Below, in pieces: positions 1 through 9,824 of a DNA stretch of 25,000 bases. How positions within the stretch are numbered: position 1 is the first letter of the stretch; every line of letters starts with the position of its first letter. The stretch comes from Takakia lepidozioides (taxonomy: Eukaryota; Streptophyta; Takakiopsida; Takakiales; Takakiaceae). The notes below the pieces were generated by a model. It had not been told where the DNA came from. It saw only the letters and a list, made by a program, of their open reading frames with translations, and ran no database searches. The DNA lies in contig JAKLZA010000211.1 of NCBI GenBank assembly GCA_030704615.1, positions 1 through 25,000 of the forward strand, in the 5' to 3' direction. The translations under genes and the position numbers were made by a program.

Positions 1-1
1 C

Positions 2-744
2 CGAAGGGTGTACGGGGAAGACCCCAATGTTCCCATGGAAGGCATTGAGAGATCTTGTGGGTTCCATTTTCTGCAGAGCCTTTCGCAGTACACAACCACG
101 CTCTTGGCGCCAGATTTCAGAGAGGAGCACCATTCCATGTGCCTTGCGTGGAAGCGCGCTCCCACCTTGGATGATGCAGAGACACAGTTTGCATGTATAC
201 AGGCTTGGTGGACATCGTCAAGTGCTGTAAGGAAATCAGACGAGGGAGCAATGGTCAGTTGGCTAGCATGGTGGCATTATCGTTTCCTCCAGTTCTGCGA
301 CTATATGCGGGAGGTGAGTTGCACGAATTCGCGTCCCGTTGAATATTATTCTTGGCCATATTTGTAACTTGCTTGTAACCTCAACATGTGCTTGTGCAGG
401 AAATGTGTCTCGACTCCGACACCGACATGCCCACGACAAACATGGCCGAATCAGTGCACTCTTCTTGGCGTGCCTCCTCTGCGGCGCATCTGGTGGACAT
501 CCTCACTGCCACAATGGATGACATTGTGAGGTCAATTATGCAGCAATAGCAAAGCAGGTACAACGAGTTCTTGAAAGGGAAACAGTGGGGCTTGGGGCCG
601 GACAAGCAGGAAATGCTGATGCGGACTGCCTCTAGATCGAAGAATCCTCGGAAGTGGCGGCGGCCTTGCGAGAGGGCCTTCGGGACACGCCATTGCTGCG
701 AAGAGGCCAACATTTGGAAGGAGATGTTCATACCCGTCCAGTGA
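2..744 (+). pseudogene. MULE-like transposase fragment, 5' end outside window, in-frame stop
   Basis: The reading frame is already open at the window edge, so the start lies upstream. Exon 1 (to 313) shows an FHFLQSL block, an acidic stretch and Trp-rich segments (QAWW, WLAWW) as in the C-terminal third of plant Mutator/FAR1-like transposases. A GTGAGT donor at 314 and a TGTGCAG acceptor ending at 399 define an 86-bp intron. Splicing keeps the frame and brings in TTNMAESVHSSW, the family's 'TTN-AE-H--W' signature. The frame then meets TAG at 547-549 between two Gln codons, yet the sequence beyond still reads like the family (RYNEFLKGK, GLGPDK) until about 620. After that another frame looks more protein-like (EESSEVAAALREG, about 636-790), so a frameshift is likely as well. 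The family moves DNA in the nucleus; this copy is inferred to be inactive. Confidence 0.6.
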
Positions 745-827
745 GACAAAGACTTGACGAGGCACCTGGCGGAGAAGAGGATTCATGACGAGCTGACAAG
801 AATATTCGCACGCTCCCTCGTGGTCCG

Positions 828-1130
828 GTGATGTTGCCCGAGGAGGTCTCGTCGAGCACCGCAAGTCCTGCACGTTCAAGATCGCCATCTCCTTTGAGCA
901 CAGGGCGCATGCCCCGGCAACATAACGAGCCATCTGTAGTAAAGCAGTACAACATTCCCATTGTGGAGACAAGAGTGTCGGAGTCACAGTGGAGAATTGC
1001 GAGGACATTGCCGGCATTTCGAGGGAAGTGCTGCGCCATCCGGGTGGATACGAGAGCACGCTGTGGTGAGATGATTCGGAGGAACCCACACGGTGTTGTA
1101 CGTGCACCTTGTTCAGCGGCAGATTTTTGA
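828..1130 (+). pseudogene. Middle fragment of the SWIM/MULE-like gene, Ser/Pro/Arg-rich with a Cys motif
   Basis: This 100-codon frame begins with a low-complexity Ser/Pro/Arg stretch (SPARSRSPSPLS). It ends with a Cys-containing block (GKCCAIR, ARCGEMIRRNPHGV) that could be half of a zinc-binding fold whose other half is CRHDIMTC, encoded from about 1172 in the next frame. It sits between the transposase-like fragment and the SWIM frame on the same strand, and I read all three as one decayed or multi-exon gene. A TTCTGTAG acceptor-like site ends at 1176, so an intron rather than a frameshift may join this frame to the next; no convincing donor was identified. No catalytic motif is visible and the function is unknown. 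Confidence 0.4.
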
Positions 1131-1822
1131 CTCTCACATTTGCTCACGCCACAACGCAGACATTTTGGTTCTGTAGGCACGACATAATGACCTGTGTATT
1201 TGGCAAGCCCAAGTACGGGATTCAGGGAATGTCGGAGCCTTCGGGCGTTTGGCCTGTTGCACCGGGTTGCAGCCTCTCTCAGAATGAGGCGGATGCTCTA
1301 TCTGCAGCAGGATTTCGAATGGTGCAACGCACAGACATCCCGGCCCACGCATTTTCGGTTCCTCAGACCCAGCCATTGCAGACTGCTCGGTCCAGTAGAG
1401 ACGGATTGGACAATTCTGCACATCCCACAATGCGATTCGGAAGAGTGAAGAGACGACACCCTCCCAACAAGTTGAATGAGACTCGGATTGCCAATGCTCT
1501 TGGGATGGCTTGCACTATTCAAAGCTCCGTGGACGTACCCCCACCCGGCCTTGGGCGTGTGTATCGGATGGCAACGGCCGGCTCGGCTGTACGCGACGAT
1601 GTATACACAATTACGATTGGAGTGGAGCCGACTTGCAATTGTACGGACTTCTCGTTGATAGAAGCAAAGAAGGGTTCGAAGTATTATCCGTGCAAGCATC
1701 TGTATTACATTTACCTGAAGAGGTTGAGGATGAACGTGACTATTGATGACTTTATTCATGCACCAGCGTTGAGCGTGAACGAGCTGCACAAACTCCTCCT
1801 TAGGGATTCCAGAAATCATTGA
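1109..1822 (+). CDS. SWIM zinc-finger protein fragment (transposase-derived C-terminus)
   Basis: This is a 237-codon open frame. The first Met is at 1109, but it overlaps the preceding frame, so Met at 1187 or an upstream splice junction is a more natural entry. Residues 176-197 form Cys-x-Cys-x16-Cys-x-His (CNC at 1634-1642, CKH at 1691-1699), matching the SWIM finger CxCxnCxH found near the C-terminus of MULE transposases and their domesticated FAR1/FHY3 relatives. There it is thought to help bind DNA or protein. The segment before it (RVYRMATAG, YTITIG) has the short beta-strand pattern that usually precedes SWIM. About 40 residues follow the finger, ending in DDFIHAPALSVNELHKLLL. With the upstream lesions this is probably the tail of a dead element, although the SWIM frame itself has no stop. 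Confidence 0.6.
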   Translation: MFSGRFLTLTFAHATTQTFWFCRHDIMTCVFGKPKYGIQGMSEPSGVWPVAPGCSLSQNEADALSAAGFRMVQRTDIPAHAFSVPQTQPLQTARSSRDGLDNSAHPTMRFGRVKRRHPPNKLNETRIANALGMACTIQSSVDVPPPGLGRVYRMATAGSAVRDDVYTITIGVEPTCNCTDFSLIEAKKGSKYYPCKHLYYIYLKRLRMNVTIDDFIHAPALSVNELHKLLLRDSRNH

Positions 1823-1984
1823 TGGGGCAAAGGGAATCCTCCATATGGATATTTTCAATTGCATTTTGCTGTATCAGATTTTTTTTGCACTGTAATGAAA
1901 TGCACCCCAAAACTCTTGGAATGAGGCAATATTCCATTCAAACTGAGATCCAACAGAAGCAGTTGTGGGGCCATTTCTGGAACA

Positions 1985-2285
1985 ATGGCGCCGAATTTCT
2001 TTTTTTGGGGCCGAAAACTGGCTAAGTCCCAACATGCACTGGTACCTGTGTCTGGGAAAATGGCGCCGAATTTCTCTTTTTTGGGCCGAAAACTAGCTAA
2101 GTCCCAACATGCACTGGTACCATGTCTGGAAAAATGGCGCCGAATTTCTCTTTTTTGGGCCGAAAACTGGCTAAGTCCCAACATGCACTGGTACAGTGTT
2201 TGGAAAAATGGCGCCGAATTTCCCTATTTTGCGCCGAAAACTGGCTAAGTCCGAACATGCACTGAAAAAATGGCGCCGAATTACC
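1985..2285. repeat. Tandem array, about 74-bp unit, four copies plus a partial
   Basis: The unit starts ATGGCGCCGAATTTC, runs through GGGCCGAAAACTGGCTAAG and ends near CATGCACTGGTACC. TGGCGCC recurs at 1986, 2061, 2135, 2209 and 2271, giving steps of 75, 74, 74 and 62. The last full unit has lost about 12 bases. Reading frames through the array only echo the repeat and are not taken as genes. Confidence 0.9.
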
Positions 2286-2298
2286 TGTCATGAGGGGA

Positions 2299-2415
2299 CC
2301 TATAGCCGCGGAATTCGGCACCATTTTTCGCCAGAGAGACCTATTACCGCGAAATACGTCGTCGTTTTTTCAGGTTACGAACCCTATTACCGCGAAATTC
2401 GGCGCCATATTTGCA
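2299..2415. repeat. Three about 42-bp units carrying the preceding array's core inverted
   Basis: CCTATAGCCGCG or CCTATTACCGCG recurs at 2299, 2340 and 2383. Units one and three continue as GGAATTCGGCACCAT and GAAATTCGGCGCCAT, the reverse complement of the ATGGCGCCGAATTTC that opens each 74-bp unit upstream. Confidence 0.75.
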
Positions 2416-3060
2416 CATGTCGTTGGGAATTGGCATGAGCGGAAGACGAAATATCATGAGCACAACTGTCAAAACTGCAATTTTCCCTTCAAGGGGCCGA
2501 ATAATATATTTGTTTTTCCTGACACATTGCATTAAATTAATGTTTTTATTGTTTTTTATTTTCGAAATTTGTACTTCTGCTCATGAAAACCGATTGTCTT
2601 ATTACTCCGCTCATGCCGCTCATGCCGCTCATGCTCATGAAATAGCTAACCTCTGTTCCAACTACTCAAGCATTCATTCCACATCTTCACTCATATCTCT
2701 CGACACGGTGTGAATATGAAATAGGCATCATATTAATATCTATCATGTATCATCCCGAAGCCATGGTGTCTCTAACCTGCTCTATAGTGCATCTTTACAG
2801 CTTGCATGAATCAAGCATCATCTCGTCATATCTCCTCCTTTGTATAATCTCCATCCCTGTGCTCCAAGATCGTGCTCTCCGCCTGATCTCCTCAAGTGAT
2901 GACCAAGAAGTGCTCCAAGAAGTGACCCAAGAAGTGATCCCCTCCCTGTAGCTACTCTGCTTAACTAACTAACTGTCATCCAAGACAGAATACACGTTCC
3001 TTCTACAGATGTCGTTCTCACACAGTCGTTCCCTGCCAATGATAACCATTCCCTGTGAAC
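2416..3060. other. No gene seen; AT-rich with a short CTCATGCCG run
   Basis: Short frames here show no recognisable domain. A brief repeat of GCTCATGCC lies at about 2610-2640, and a run of GAAGTG-type near-repeats lies at 2907-2940. Confidence 0.5.
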
Positions 3061-3065
3061 CATGT

Positions 3066-3225
3066 GACGGGTTGTGCCAAGCTGTGTCGAGCTGTGACTA
3101 TGTCGGGCTGTGACTGGCTGTGTGAAGCTGTGTAAGGTCGTGTTAGGCTGTGTCTGGCTGTGTAAGGCTGTGACAAGCTGTGTCAGCCTGTGTAAGCCTA
3201 TGACTGACTGTGCAGTGAGCCTGCC
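3066..3225. repeat. Degenerate 10-bp minisatellite (GCTGTGTAAG-like)
   Basis: About fifteen imperfect copies of a roughly 10-base unit, GCTGTGWMWG, occur in a row. The opposite strand reads as a Thr/Gln/His-rich string, which comes from the repeat and is not evidence for a protein. Confidence 0.75.
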
Positions 3226-3724
3226 TACCACCCCTAAGGCCTCTGTTGGTTTGAGTCTACCATCCGTAAGTCTACACAAAATTAAGGGTACCCCACAGAA
3301 CCCGTAAAACTGTCTAAGTCCCAGATATCCCTCTAACAGGAAGCCACGTGCTTCCATTCACATACTATAATCGTGTAGCCTTGGGACGAAGTCGTAGTGC
3401 GGCTTCGGCGTGTTCTTGCCAAAAGTATGGCATATCACTATTCTTGTCGCATGCATGATTAGCCATTTTTCACAATCTATATTTGTCGACAAGCGTAATT
3501 AGCTGGTAGGGATCTAACCAATAAGTAGACGCTAACTATAGAATCTAAATTGCTACAGTTTTTAACATGCACCCAAGTTATGAAATCCTTAGATGCATTA
3601 CGACAATTAAACCAACCTAATTTTTTTTTTAAACAATAACATCTACTCTATTTCACAAGGGCTCCAAATATCGGTAATGTTTTTGTTCAAATAAAGCAAG
3701 CAACATCACCATGGGTGTTGGTAG
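3226..3724. other. No gene seen
   Basis: AT-rich sequence without a convincing frame, RNA gene or repeat, apart from homopolymer runs such as the T-tract at about 3622-3631. Confidence 0.5.
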
Positions 3725-3788
3725 TTGGTGAGCTGGTGAATGGACCAAAATATTGGTGAGCTGGTGAGTTGACCAAAATATTGGTGAG
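3725..3788. repeat. Short 28-bp tandem repeat
   Basis: TTGGTGAG recurs at 3725, 3753 and 3781, an exact 28-base step. Two full units share TTGGTGAGCTGGTGA and GACCAAAATA. Confidence 0.85.
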
Positions 3789-4118
3789 TATAAAATCAAA
3801 AGGAATATCGTATGAGCACAACTTAAGATTTTCAGATACAATAAATTTATATATATGCTCACATAAATTTATAATATGAGCATTAGTTTTTGTATTTTGT
3901 TTGGGTTGCAATTTGAATTGGGATTAGGTTCAGCATCATGTAGTTCTCCAACGAACCACACACTATGTATGTGTGGCTCGCCAGAGAACCAAGCCCAAGC
4001 CCAATATTTCCGATCCTAAAGCAAACCTATATCGAAGCCATCTCATTGGTGCTGAACTTGTCAACACTCGTTGAACCTACAAGCCTGATTAGATTCTCAT
4101 GTCCAAATGTGTTGGACT

Positions 4119-4990
4119 GGTATTATATAGGGCCTGGCCGGGTATCAACCAGGGTATTAAATAACCGGCCCGGCTGGTATTGGCTGTTGTAATACTAGGG
4201 TTAGTAACCGAACCGGCTGATATTGGCAATTCCAATACCTAGGTTGATACCCTACATAGGCTAGTATTGCCAAAGGCAATACTTGTGCAATACAACAAAA
4301 ACAAGGACTACACACATTGTATAGATATGAAGTTGGGCGGGTGCACATATTAGGGGTGATGGCATGTCCAGCCCCAAAGGCCCGCCAAGCACAACCTCCA
4401 CAAATTGGTGCTGATTCTACAAAATTGGCCATTGGCTGTATGACATGCGGACAAATTGCAAGGTGCTGGAGCAAGGGATCAAGGATTTTTTTTTGTCAGA
4501 AGACAATATGATTGATGAATATAAGGACCTCATTGCAGATGTTGGCATATTTGATGAGGCTTGCAATCAGTTTTCTTTTAACTCATTTTGCATACTAAAA
4601 TCTGCAACATTATTATGTAATGCAAAGTTTGAATTTGCAACAGAATATTTAATTTCTTTGTGAAATCTAGTATGCTTCTAGATTCAAGGAAAGACATTAA
4701 TAATTTAATGGTTGTTTTAATTCCAATTTTAATTATTCATATCCGGGTCAATTACCGGCTGATATTATGATTGGACTACCCATCCTATTGATTACTGTCC
4801 ACAAATAAAAAATCATACTACTATTAAGGACCGGCGGATATTAAAATTAAGTGAATCTTCCAATACTATGGACCCGGCTGGTATTGAAAAATAATTTCTT
4901 TTCAAAACCAGAACCCCCATGGTATTTAAAAAAAGTAATACCCGCCCAACACTGGTCTGAACCTGAAAAAATTGGCCATTGACAATTTGA
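4119..4990. repeat. Dispersed CCGGCTG(A/G)TATT motif region
   Basis: CCGGCKGRTATT or a close match occurs at 4170, 4213, 4755, 4831 and 4874. CAATACC and GTAATACC segments in the opposite sense lie between them (for example 4230 and 4940). Frames at 4317-4511 and 4445-4663 in the middle show no recognisable domain. This looks like one or more old repeats, but no ends could be fixed. Confidence 0.5.
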
Positions 4991-5121
4991 CACGCTCACC
5001 CGCTCACCTACTAGCCGCCGCTCATCCCCCATCAACCATCTACATATCATATTGTATTCTACGTTGGCAATAGGGTTGGTATTCTGTGAGCACAGTGTGA
5101 GGAGAGCAGGGCGTGAGCACA

Positions 5122-5182
5122 ACCCGCGGTCGTAGGGGTTAAATGTTTCCAAACCGCGGTCATAGGAATTACATGTTAACAG
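5122..5182. repeat. 30-bp direct duplication around CCGCGGTC
   Basis: CCGCGGTCGTAGGGGTTA and CCGCGGTCATAGGAATTA start at 5124 and 5154. Both continue into AATGTTT/CATGTTA. It lies about 110 bases before the protease TATA box, but no regulatory role is shown. Confidence 0.6.
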
Positions 5183-5290
5183 GCACGGTGCTCACACGCT
5201 ACCCAACCTCCGTTGGCAACAGTATAATGTTGTGGAAGAAAATCCATGAGCGGGGGTGATGGTTCCTAGGCTTGGGCAATAGGCCTAGTC

Positions 5291-5297
5291 TATATAA
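5291..5297 (+). promoter_or_regulatory. TATA box of the aspartic protease gene
   Basis: TATATAA matches the plant TATA consensus and lies 59 bases before the ATG at 5356. Transcription about 30 bases downstream would start near 5320-5330. That excludes the Met codon at 5272 and favours 5356, which is followed by a signal peptide. Confidence 0.65.
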
Positions 5298-5355
5298 CTA
5301 CCAAGTTGTTTGTCTAAATATGAGTATGTTTTGGCAACACTTAGCAAATAGAACA

Positions 5356-8322
5356 ATGGATTACCAACCGTCTGCGCTTTTTATGAGCTCCCTCTTTCTT
5401 CTTGTACTACTACGAGTCAACTCATCGGGTGCCGCCAACGACTATAGCCATGGGACAAGACGCACATTTGTGTTGGATGCTTCAATACCTAGAGAGTTGG
5501 TTGAGATCAATGCCACCCAACACGGTGTATCCTTTGCACTCACCCACGTCGACTCGCCCCACTCCCCTTTGAGGCCCGCTCATTGTCGCAAAGATGATGA
5601 GGCGTGTGTGCATGCGGCTAGGAGGGCTCGGCACAATATTGCAGTGTTGGGCCCTTCTACGCGCAGCAAGTTTCCTAGCCGGAACCTGAAACAGGATGTT
5701 TTTCTCTCCACGACCCAACCACAAATAACCTACGGTTCACAATTAGAATATTTTACAACCATTCAAGTGGGCACCAATCCAGGACAAACCCCCCAATACG
5801 TCCTCATAGACACCAGCAGCGACTTCACTTGGATCCAAGCCTATCCATGTGATGTAAGTACATCCGCCTCATTCAATATTTTTGGCAGATGCATCATGTT
5901 TGACATTAATTAGAGAATAAATATGGTTTGACGAGAGTGTACACACTTTTTTCAAGGACTATTTGAAGACAAATATGATGGCATTAATTTTGTTTTGGTT
6001 GTGCAGTCTTGTCGACCACAAACATCAGCTGGTTATTCACCTTGGTCCTCGTATACTTCAAGAAATATTTTGTGCTGTGACGTTGAATGTCTTAAGTTAT
6101 ATGCGAATGGCGACTTTCATGGTTGTGACGATCAGAATAACGATAATTGTTTATACAAAACTATGTATAGCGACCAGTTGCACCCGATAGGAGCCAACGA
6201 TCAGTACAGCTTGGGTCGACTTGCTACTGAGAACATAGCATTGATGAATCAGAATGGACGCCTAGTCACTATTCCAAGTATACATGTTTGGTGACTCTTC
6301 TTGTTTTGAAATGCTTTTGGGCATGTAACATTTTTACCCATTGTTAGATTGAAAATTTGATACGAAAAACAATAGGAATTTTGTAAGAACTTAATACACA
6401 TGTGCGATCTGACCGTTCATGCGCCGGATGTAGGCAACGTGAGCTCTTCCAGCGGGCCCTCTTATAGATTCTCCCTAGGGGCCCACTTACCCAAACGTCA
6501 CTATTAAATACTTTGAATGCAAGAGGTTGGTAAGTAGTGGTGAGTAGCCCATGGGTAAGGTACGGTGATGGCGGTGGAGGTTGTGGGATGGTGTCAACCC
6601 CCTACGTCTCGTATAACTCCTCTTAGTGCATTGTATATTTAGCCAAATTTGGACAGTCCAATTGCGAAGCCAAGTGGGAGTTATTCCAAGTAGCCTTTAC
6701 ACTCCTTTCAGTGTCACCTGATTGGAGTTACATTCCCTTCTAAACCCAATTGACCGTTATCCCAACTTCTGTTCAATGTCACTCTCGAGAGCCGATAAAA
6801 AAGATTTGATATGCTAGAAACTGACTTAGCATCATGTCAAACAATCACACATATGCATTAAATTCTTACATTATTCCTAGTATTCGTCAGTTGATATTAT
6901 TTGTACTGTTGTTTATTTTTCAGAGGTTATGATGGGATTCGGGCAAGAACAAACGCTATCTATGAATACGTTGGCTGCCGGCATCTTGGGCCTTGGAGGT
7001 GGAGGGAAATCTGAGTTCTCCATGTCAGCCCAAATCGCCCTTCATGGTGGACCACTAATGACCAATCAATTCTCCTATTGTTTGCCACAACCCCAGGGTC
7101 ATCACAACGGATTATTGATATTTGGTTCCAGGTCGATAACCTTATGTACGTTCAATTTTTCATCTTTTGAAGTTGCCAAATTATTTTGGAGATCATGAAT
7201 CTTATATATATATATAATTTCCTTTAAGTGTATATTTGAAACAAGCATCGAGCAACAAACCATGGTCCAAATATTAGGGGCATCAGTCCGCCTTTACAAG
7301 TGGTCATGTGTTCAGATCCACATAGGTGTATGTTGGATATCACATATTATGGCCAATTTAGCTGCAAAGGGGGTACTTGGATCGACGAGTAAAAAGCATA
7401 ATGTGTGGATATGTGGGGATTTAATTTGAGTCCTAGCTAGGGAGGGGAGTGCAACTGCATTGCCTTGTTTTCGGCCATTAAAAGATGTCAACTTTCCAAA
7501 CTAAAGGCAATAGTCACCCGGGTGAAGGGATAGCAGAAGTTGCGCTTGCTTTGATAAGAGTCTTTCTTCTTTATCTCACAGATATATTACGAGTCACATT
7601 TTTATCATGAAAAGTATGTAAAAAGTGACAATCCACATTAGGATTTTGACTCAAACTTCTTTTGGGGCCATAATTTTATTTTATATAACATATATAAGAC
7701 ATTATCTTAACAATGTTCTTTTCCACAATACATTGCAGTTCCTGACGCCATCTTTGTGCAAATGCCGGATAGAGGGGTTTATGGATCGAGTACATATTAT
7801 GTTCCTCTCACGAGAATTTTAGTGAATGACCAAGAAGTGCCCAATATGCCTGCTTACATCTTTGACATCGACGGGGAAGGTGAAGGAGGTGTGATAATTG
7901 ACACCAACACTAAATACACAACCCTCACTACAGAAGCATATTTGCCATTCAGGGCCGCATTTATTGATGCAGCATCACGAATGCCGAATGGGCCTCAAGG
8001 CCCACCTCACGATGTCATCCAGACATACCATTACTTCGACACGTGTTGGGATGCGGATCTTGACTTGCCTCTTCCCGAATTTCCAACAGTGACATTTATG
8101 TTTGACGATGGTGAAACGACTTTGCGTTGGAGATTGAGTAGAGAACAAACTATGTTCTATGAAGGAGACAATGTATTTGGCACAGAACGCGTGTGTTTAG
8201 CTTTTAGCTGTCGTAGTCAACGTCAAATGAGTTTTATTGGCGCTTGGCAACAACAAAATATACAAGTTCTGTTCGATTTGCCTCAGAACAAAATTGGACT
8301 TTCTGCATTTAGTTGCATATAA
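5356..8322 (+). CDS. Nepenthesin-type (A1 family) aspartic protease-like protein, four exons, altered active site
   Basis: The model is exons 5356-5853, 6007-6277, 6924-7145 and 7739-8322, with donors GTAAGT, GTATAC and GTACGT and acceptors ending in CAG. The phases agree and the sum is exactly 524 codons plus TAA. Residues 1-27 form a signal peptide (hydrophobic core SSLFLLVLL), followed by a propeptide with FALTHVDSPHSPL. The mature part has the A1 two-lobe plan. The first Asp (D152) is in IDTSSDFTW, a flap-like YSD follows Y220, GILGLGGG and FSYCLP are typical, and the second Asp (D385) is in IIDTNTKYTTL. Late blocks include FDTCWD, VCLAFSC and IGAWQQQNIQVLFDLP. Twelve Cys follow D152, as in nepenthesins, but the usual WIQC is WIQA. 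Family members are secreted or vacuolar acid proteases. Here both catalytic glycines are replaced (DTG to DTS, DSG to DTN), so activity is uncertain. No stop or frameshift was found, so the gene looks maintained. Confidence 0.88.
6278..6923 (+). other. Intron 2 of the protease gene (646 bp)
   Basis: A phase-1 intron running from GTATAC to TTTATTTTTCAG. The GC-richer middle (about 6410-6620) contains several GGGCCC-like blocks but no gene was recognised. Confidence 0.75.
7146..7738 (+). other. Intron 3 of the protease gene (593 bp)
   Basis: GTACGT donor and TACATTGCAG acceptor. A competing donor, GTCGAT at 7132, would break the frame into exon 4. The intron holds a (TA)n run at about 7203-7216 and no other recognisable feature. 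Confidence 0.75.
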
Positions 8323-8333
8323 GATTAACGGTC

Positions 8334-8339
8334 AATAAA
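8334..8339 (+). terminator. Poly(A) signal of the protease gene
   Basis: AATAAA lies 12 bases after the TAA at 8320-8322, with a T-rich stretch following. It is the expected position for a near-upstream element, though plants use such signals loosely. Confidence 0.5.
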
Positions 8340-8509
8340 TTTATTGTAATTCGTCTTTACAGTCAATTCTTCAAAAATATTTGTTGTAAGTATACAGACT
8401 ATTTGACGGATAATGGAATAATAGTTATTGTTTATTTTTATTTTTTCTATGTCATTTGATAATTATTATTAAAAAACGTTGTGTTTTATTTAAGGTTTGT
8501 ACTAATGTT

Positions 8510-8603
8510 GAGCGGATATTAGATTTTGCTTCAAACCCTTGGCGGATCCCAGCCCGGTATGTGTGTGTGTGTGCCAAAGGTCAAAAAATCTAATGTCCGC
8601 CTC
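8510..8603. repeat. 94-bp inverted repeat (hairpin) element
   Basis: GAGCGGATATTAGATTTT (8510-8527) is mirrored by AAAATCTAATGTCCGCCTC (8585-8603). The loop contains a (GT)n run. This could be a very small inverted-repeat element or a folded transcript; no target duplication was evident. Confidence 0.6.
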
Positions 8604-9064
8604 AATGAGGAATTACCGGATACGAAGATAACCGTAGCTGGTTGAGAACTGGTTCTTTTGATTTTATTTTTATTTTTATTTATTTTTAAAATTGTGGCAG
8701 TAGTTGATTAGAGAGGGTGAAAAAATAACCACCAAGAGGCCATGGATGGAGCTTATAGTGGGACGACTGCCTCGTAACCAAGAGTACAAAGAAAACATAA
8801 AGAAATGAAGTTTTGAGATCAATGAAGCAGAGAAAAAGAGCCAGAATGTACTATCATGAAGAAGATAAAGATAAGATAAGACAAAGTTTCTTTAACGTCC
8901 ACTGAATTTACAAAGCCTACTGCTCAACACACAAGCCATCGAGGGCCCAATGGACGGTTTGAAGGCACATGTTGAAGAACAAACCCATGATCACCTAGGT
9001 TATGCACAGGCAAGGCACAAACACCCAACCACTTAGGGCAGGAGATGATAGTAGAGAGTGAAAC
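8604..9064. other. No gene seen
   Basis: Contains a low-complexity ATTTTTATTT stretch at about 8658-8690 and an A/G-rich stretch after 8790. No frame with a recognisable domain. Confidence 0.5.
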
Positions 9065-9220
9065 TTAAGTGCAGATCAAGAGACCTAACCCAAGAACCAA
9101 AAAATTGAGATAGACATCAGCTTGGCGTGGAGGCTCGTAGTGGGGAGACCTCCCCGATACCAAGGGGTCAAATATAAGACTGAGGTGAGGGATATCGGAG
9201 ATCGAGTAGGTAGAGGGAAA
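9065..9220 (+). repeat. Direct repeat, left copy (about 156 bp)
   Basis: It begins TTAAGTGCAGATC, contains CAGCTTGGCGTGGAGGCTC and the near-palindrome GGGGAGACCTCCCC, and ends ATCGAGTAGGTAGAGGGAAA. It matches 9676-9824 with roughly 85-90% identity by eye, 611 bases apart. Confidence 0.85.
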
Positions 9221-9477
9221 TTGTTTGACCCTCGCTGCGTTGACCAAGTGGCACGCAGCCATTTGTTGGTTTTTGGGTTGGATGAAGCAGGATCCCGTGG
9301 GGATGGAACCCTCCAATTCCCATGCCCATCACATTTCATCCCGTCATGCAAATTTGGATTTTTCAGCTTCATACTGTTTTTTTCTTTTTTTTTTCTTTCA
9401 ATAGCCCAAAATTTGGGGCCCATTTGCAACTGTGGCCTTTCCTATCAGATTCATTGATTGGCCCAAACATTTTCCAG

Positions 9478-9654
9478 GACCTGCACAGGATAGTTATTGC
9501 CCAAATTTCTGATTTTTCTAACATTTACAAGATTCTTGATCTGAAACCACAGCCGCGTGAGTTGCAAATATCACAAAGAGATGGGAGCATAGCAAATGAC
9601 TAGATGGAGGTTGTTTATGACCAAAATGAGCAAACTGAAGATCCTGATGGAGAG
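9478..9654 (+). pseudogene. Exon-like gene fragment between the direct repeats
   Basis: A TTTTCCAG acceptor ends at 9477 and a GTAAGC donor starts at 9655. The 177 bases between them are exactly 59 codons in one frame, interrupted only by TAG at 9601-9603. The encoded sequence (starts DLHRIVIAQISD, ends QTEDPDGE) was not recognised. Position between two direct repeats suggests a gene piece picked up by a retroelement, which is an inference. It could instead be a chance open stretch. Confidence 0.35.
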
Positions 9655-9675
9655 GTAAGCCAAAACAAAATTAAA

Positions 9676-9824
9676 TTAAGTGCAGATCGAGAGACCTAGC
9701 CCAAGAACCAGAAAATTGAGAAAGACATCAGCTTGGCGTGGAGGCTCAAAGTGGAGAGACCTCCCCAATACCAAGGGATCAAATAAAGGTGAGAGATATC
9801 GGAGATCGAGTAGGCAGAGGGAAA
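9676..9824 (+). repeat. Direct repeat, right copy (about 149 bp)
   Basis: Second copy of 9065-9220 in the same orientation, with a few small deletions. The pair could be the LTRs of a small non-autonomous retroelement or two insertions of one short element. Neither shows clear TG...CA ends. Confidence 0.8.

Noticed and set aside
1985-2248. Open frames on both strands through the 74-bp array
   Set aside because: The peptides repeat with the DNA unit and switch frame as the unit length drifts between 74 and 75.
1985-2285. GGCGCC cores as E2F binding sites
   Set aside because: The flanks do not give a full TTTSSCGC match in most units, and no promoter lies nearby.
4847-5152. 101-codon minus-strand frame upstream of the protease
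   Set aside because: No family resemblance, and it runs through the dispersed motif and the 30-bp duplication.
5272-5355. Earlier Met (5272) as protease start
   Set aside because: It lies upstream of the TATA box at 5291, and the residues it would add do not look like a signal peptide. The Met at 5356 does lead into one.
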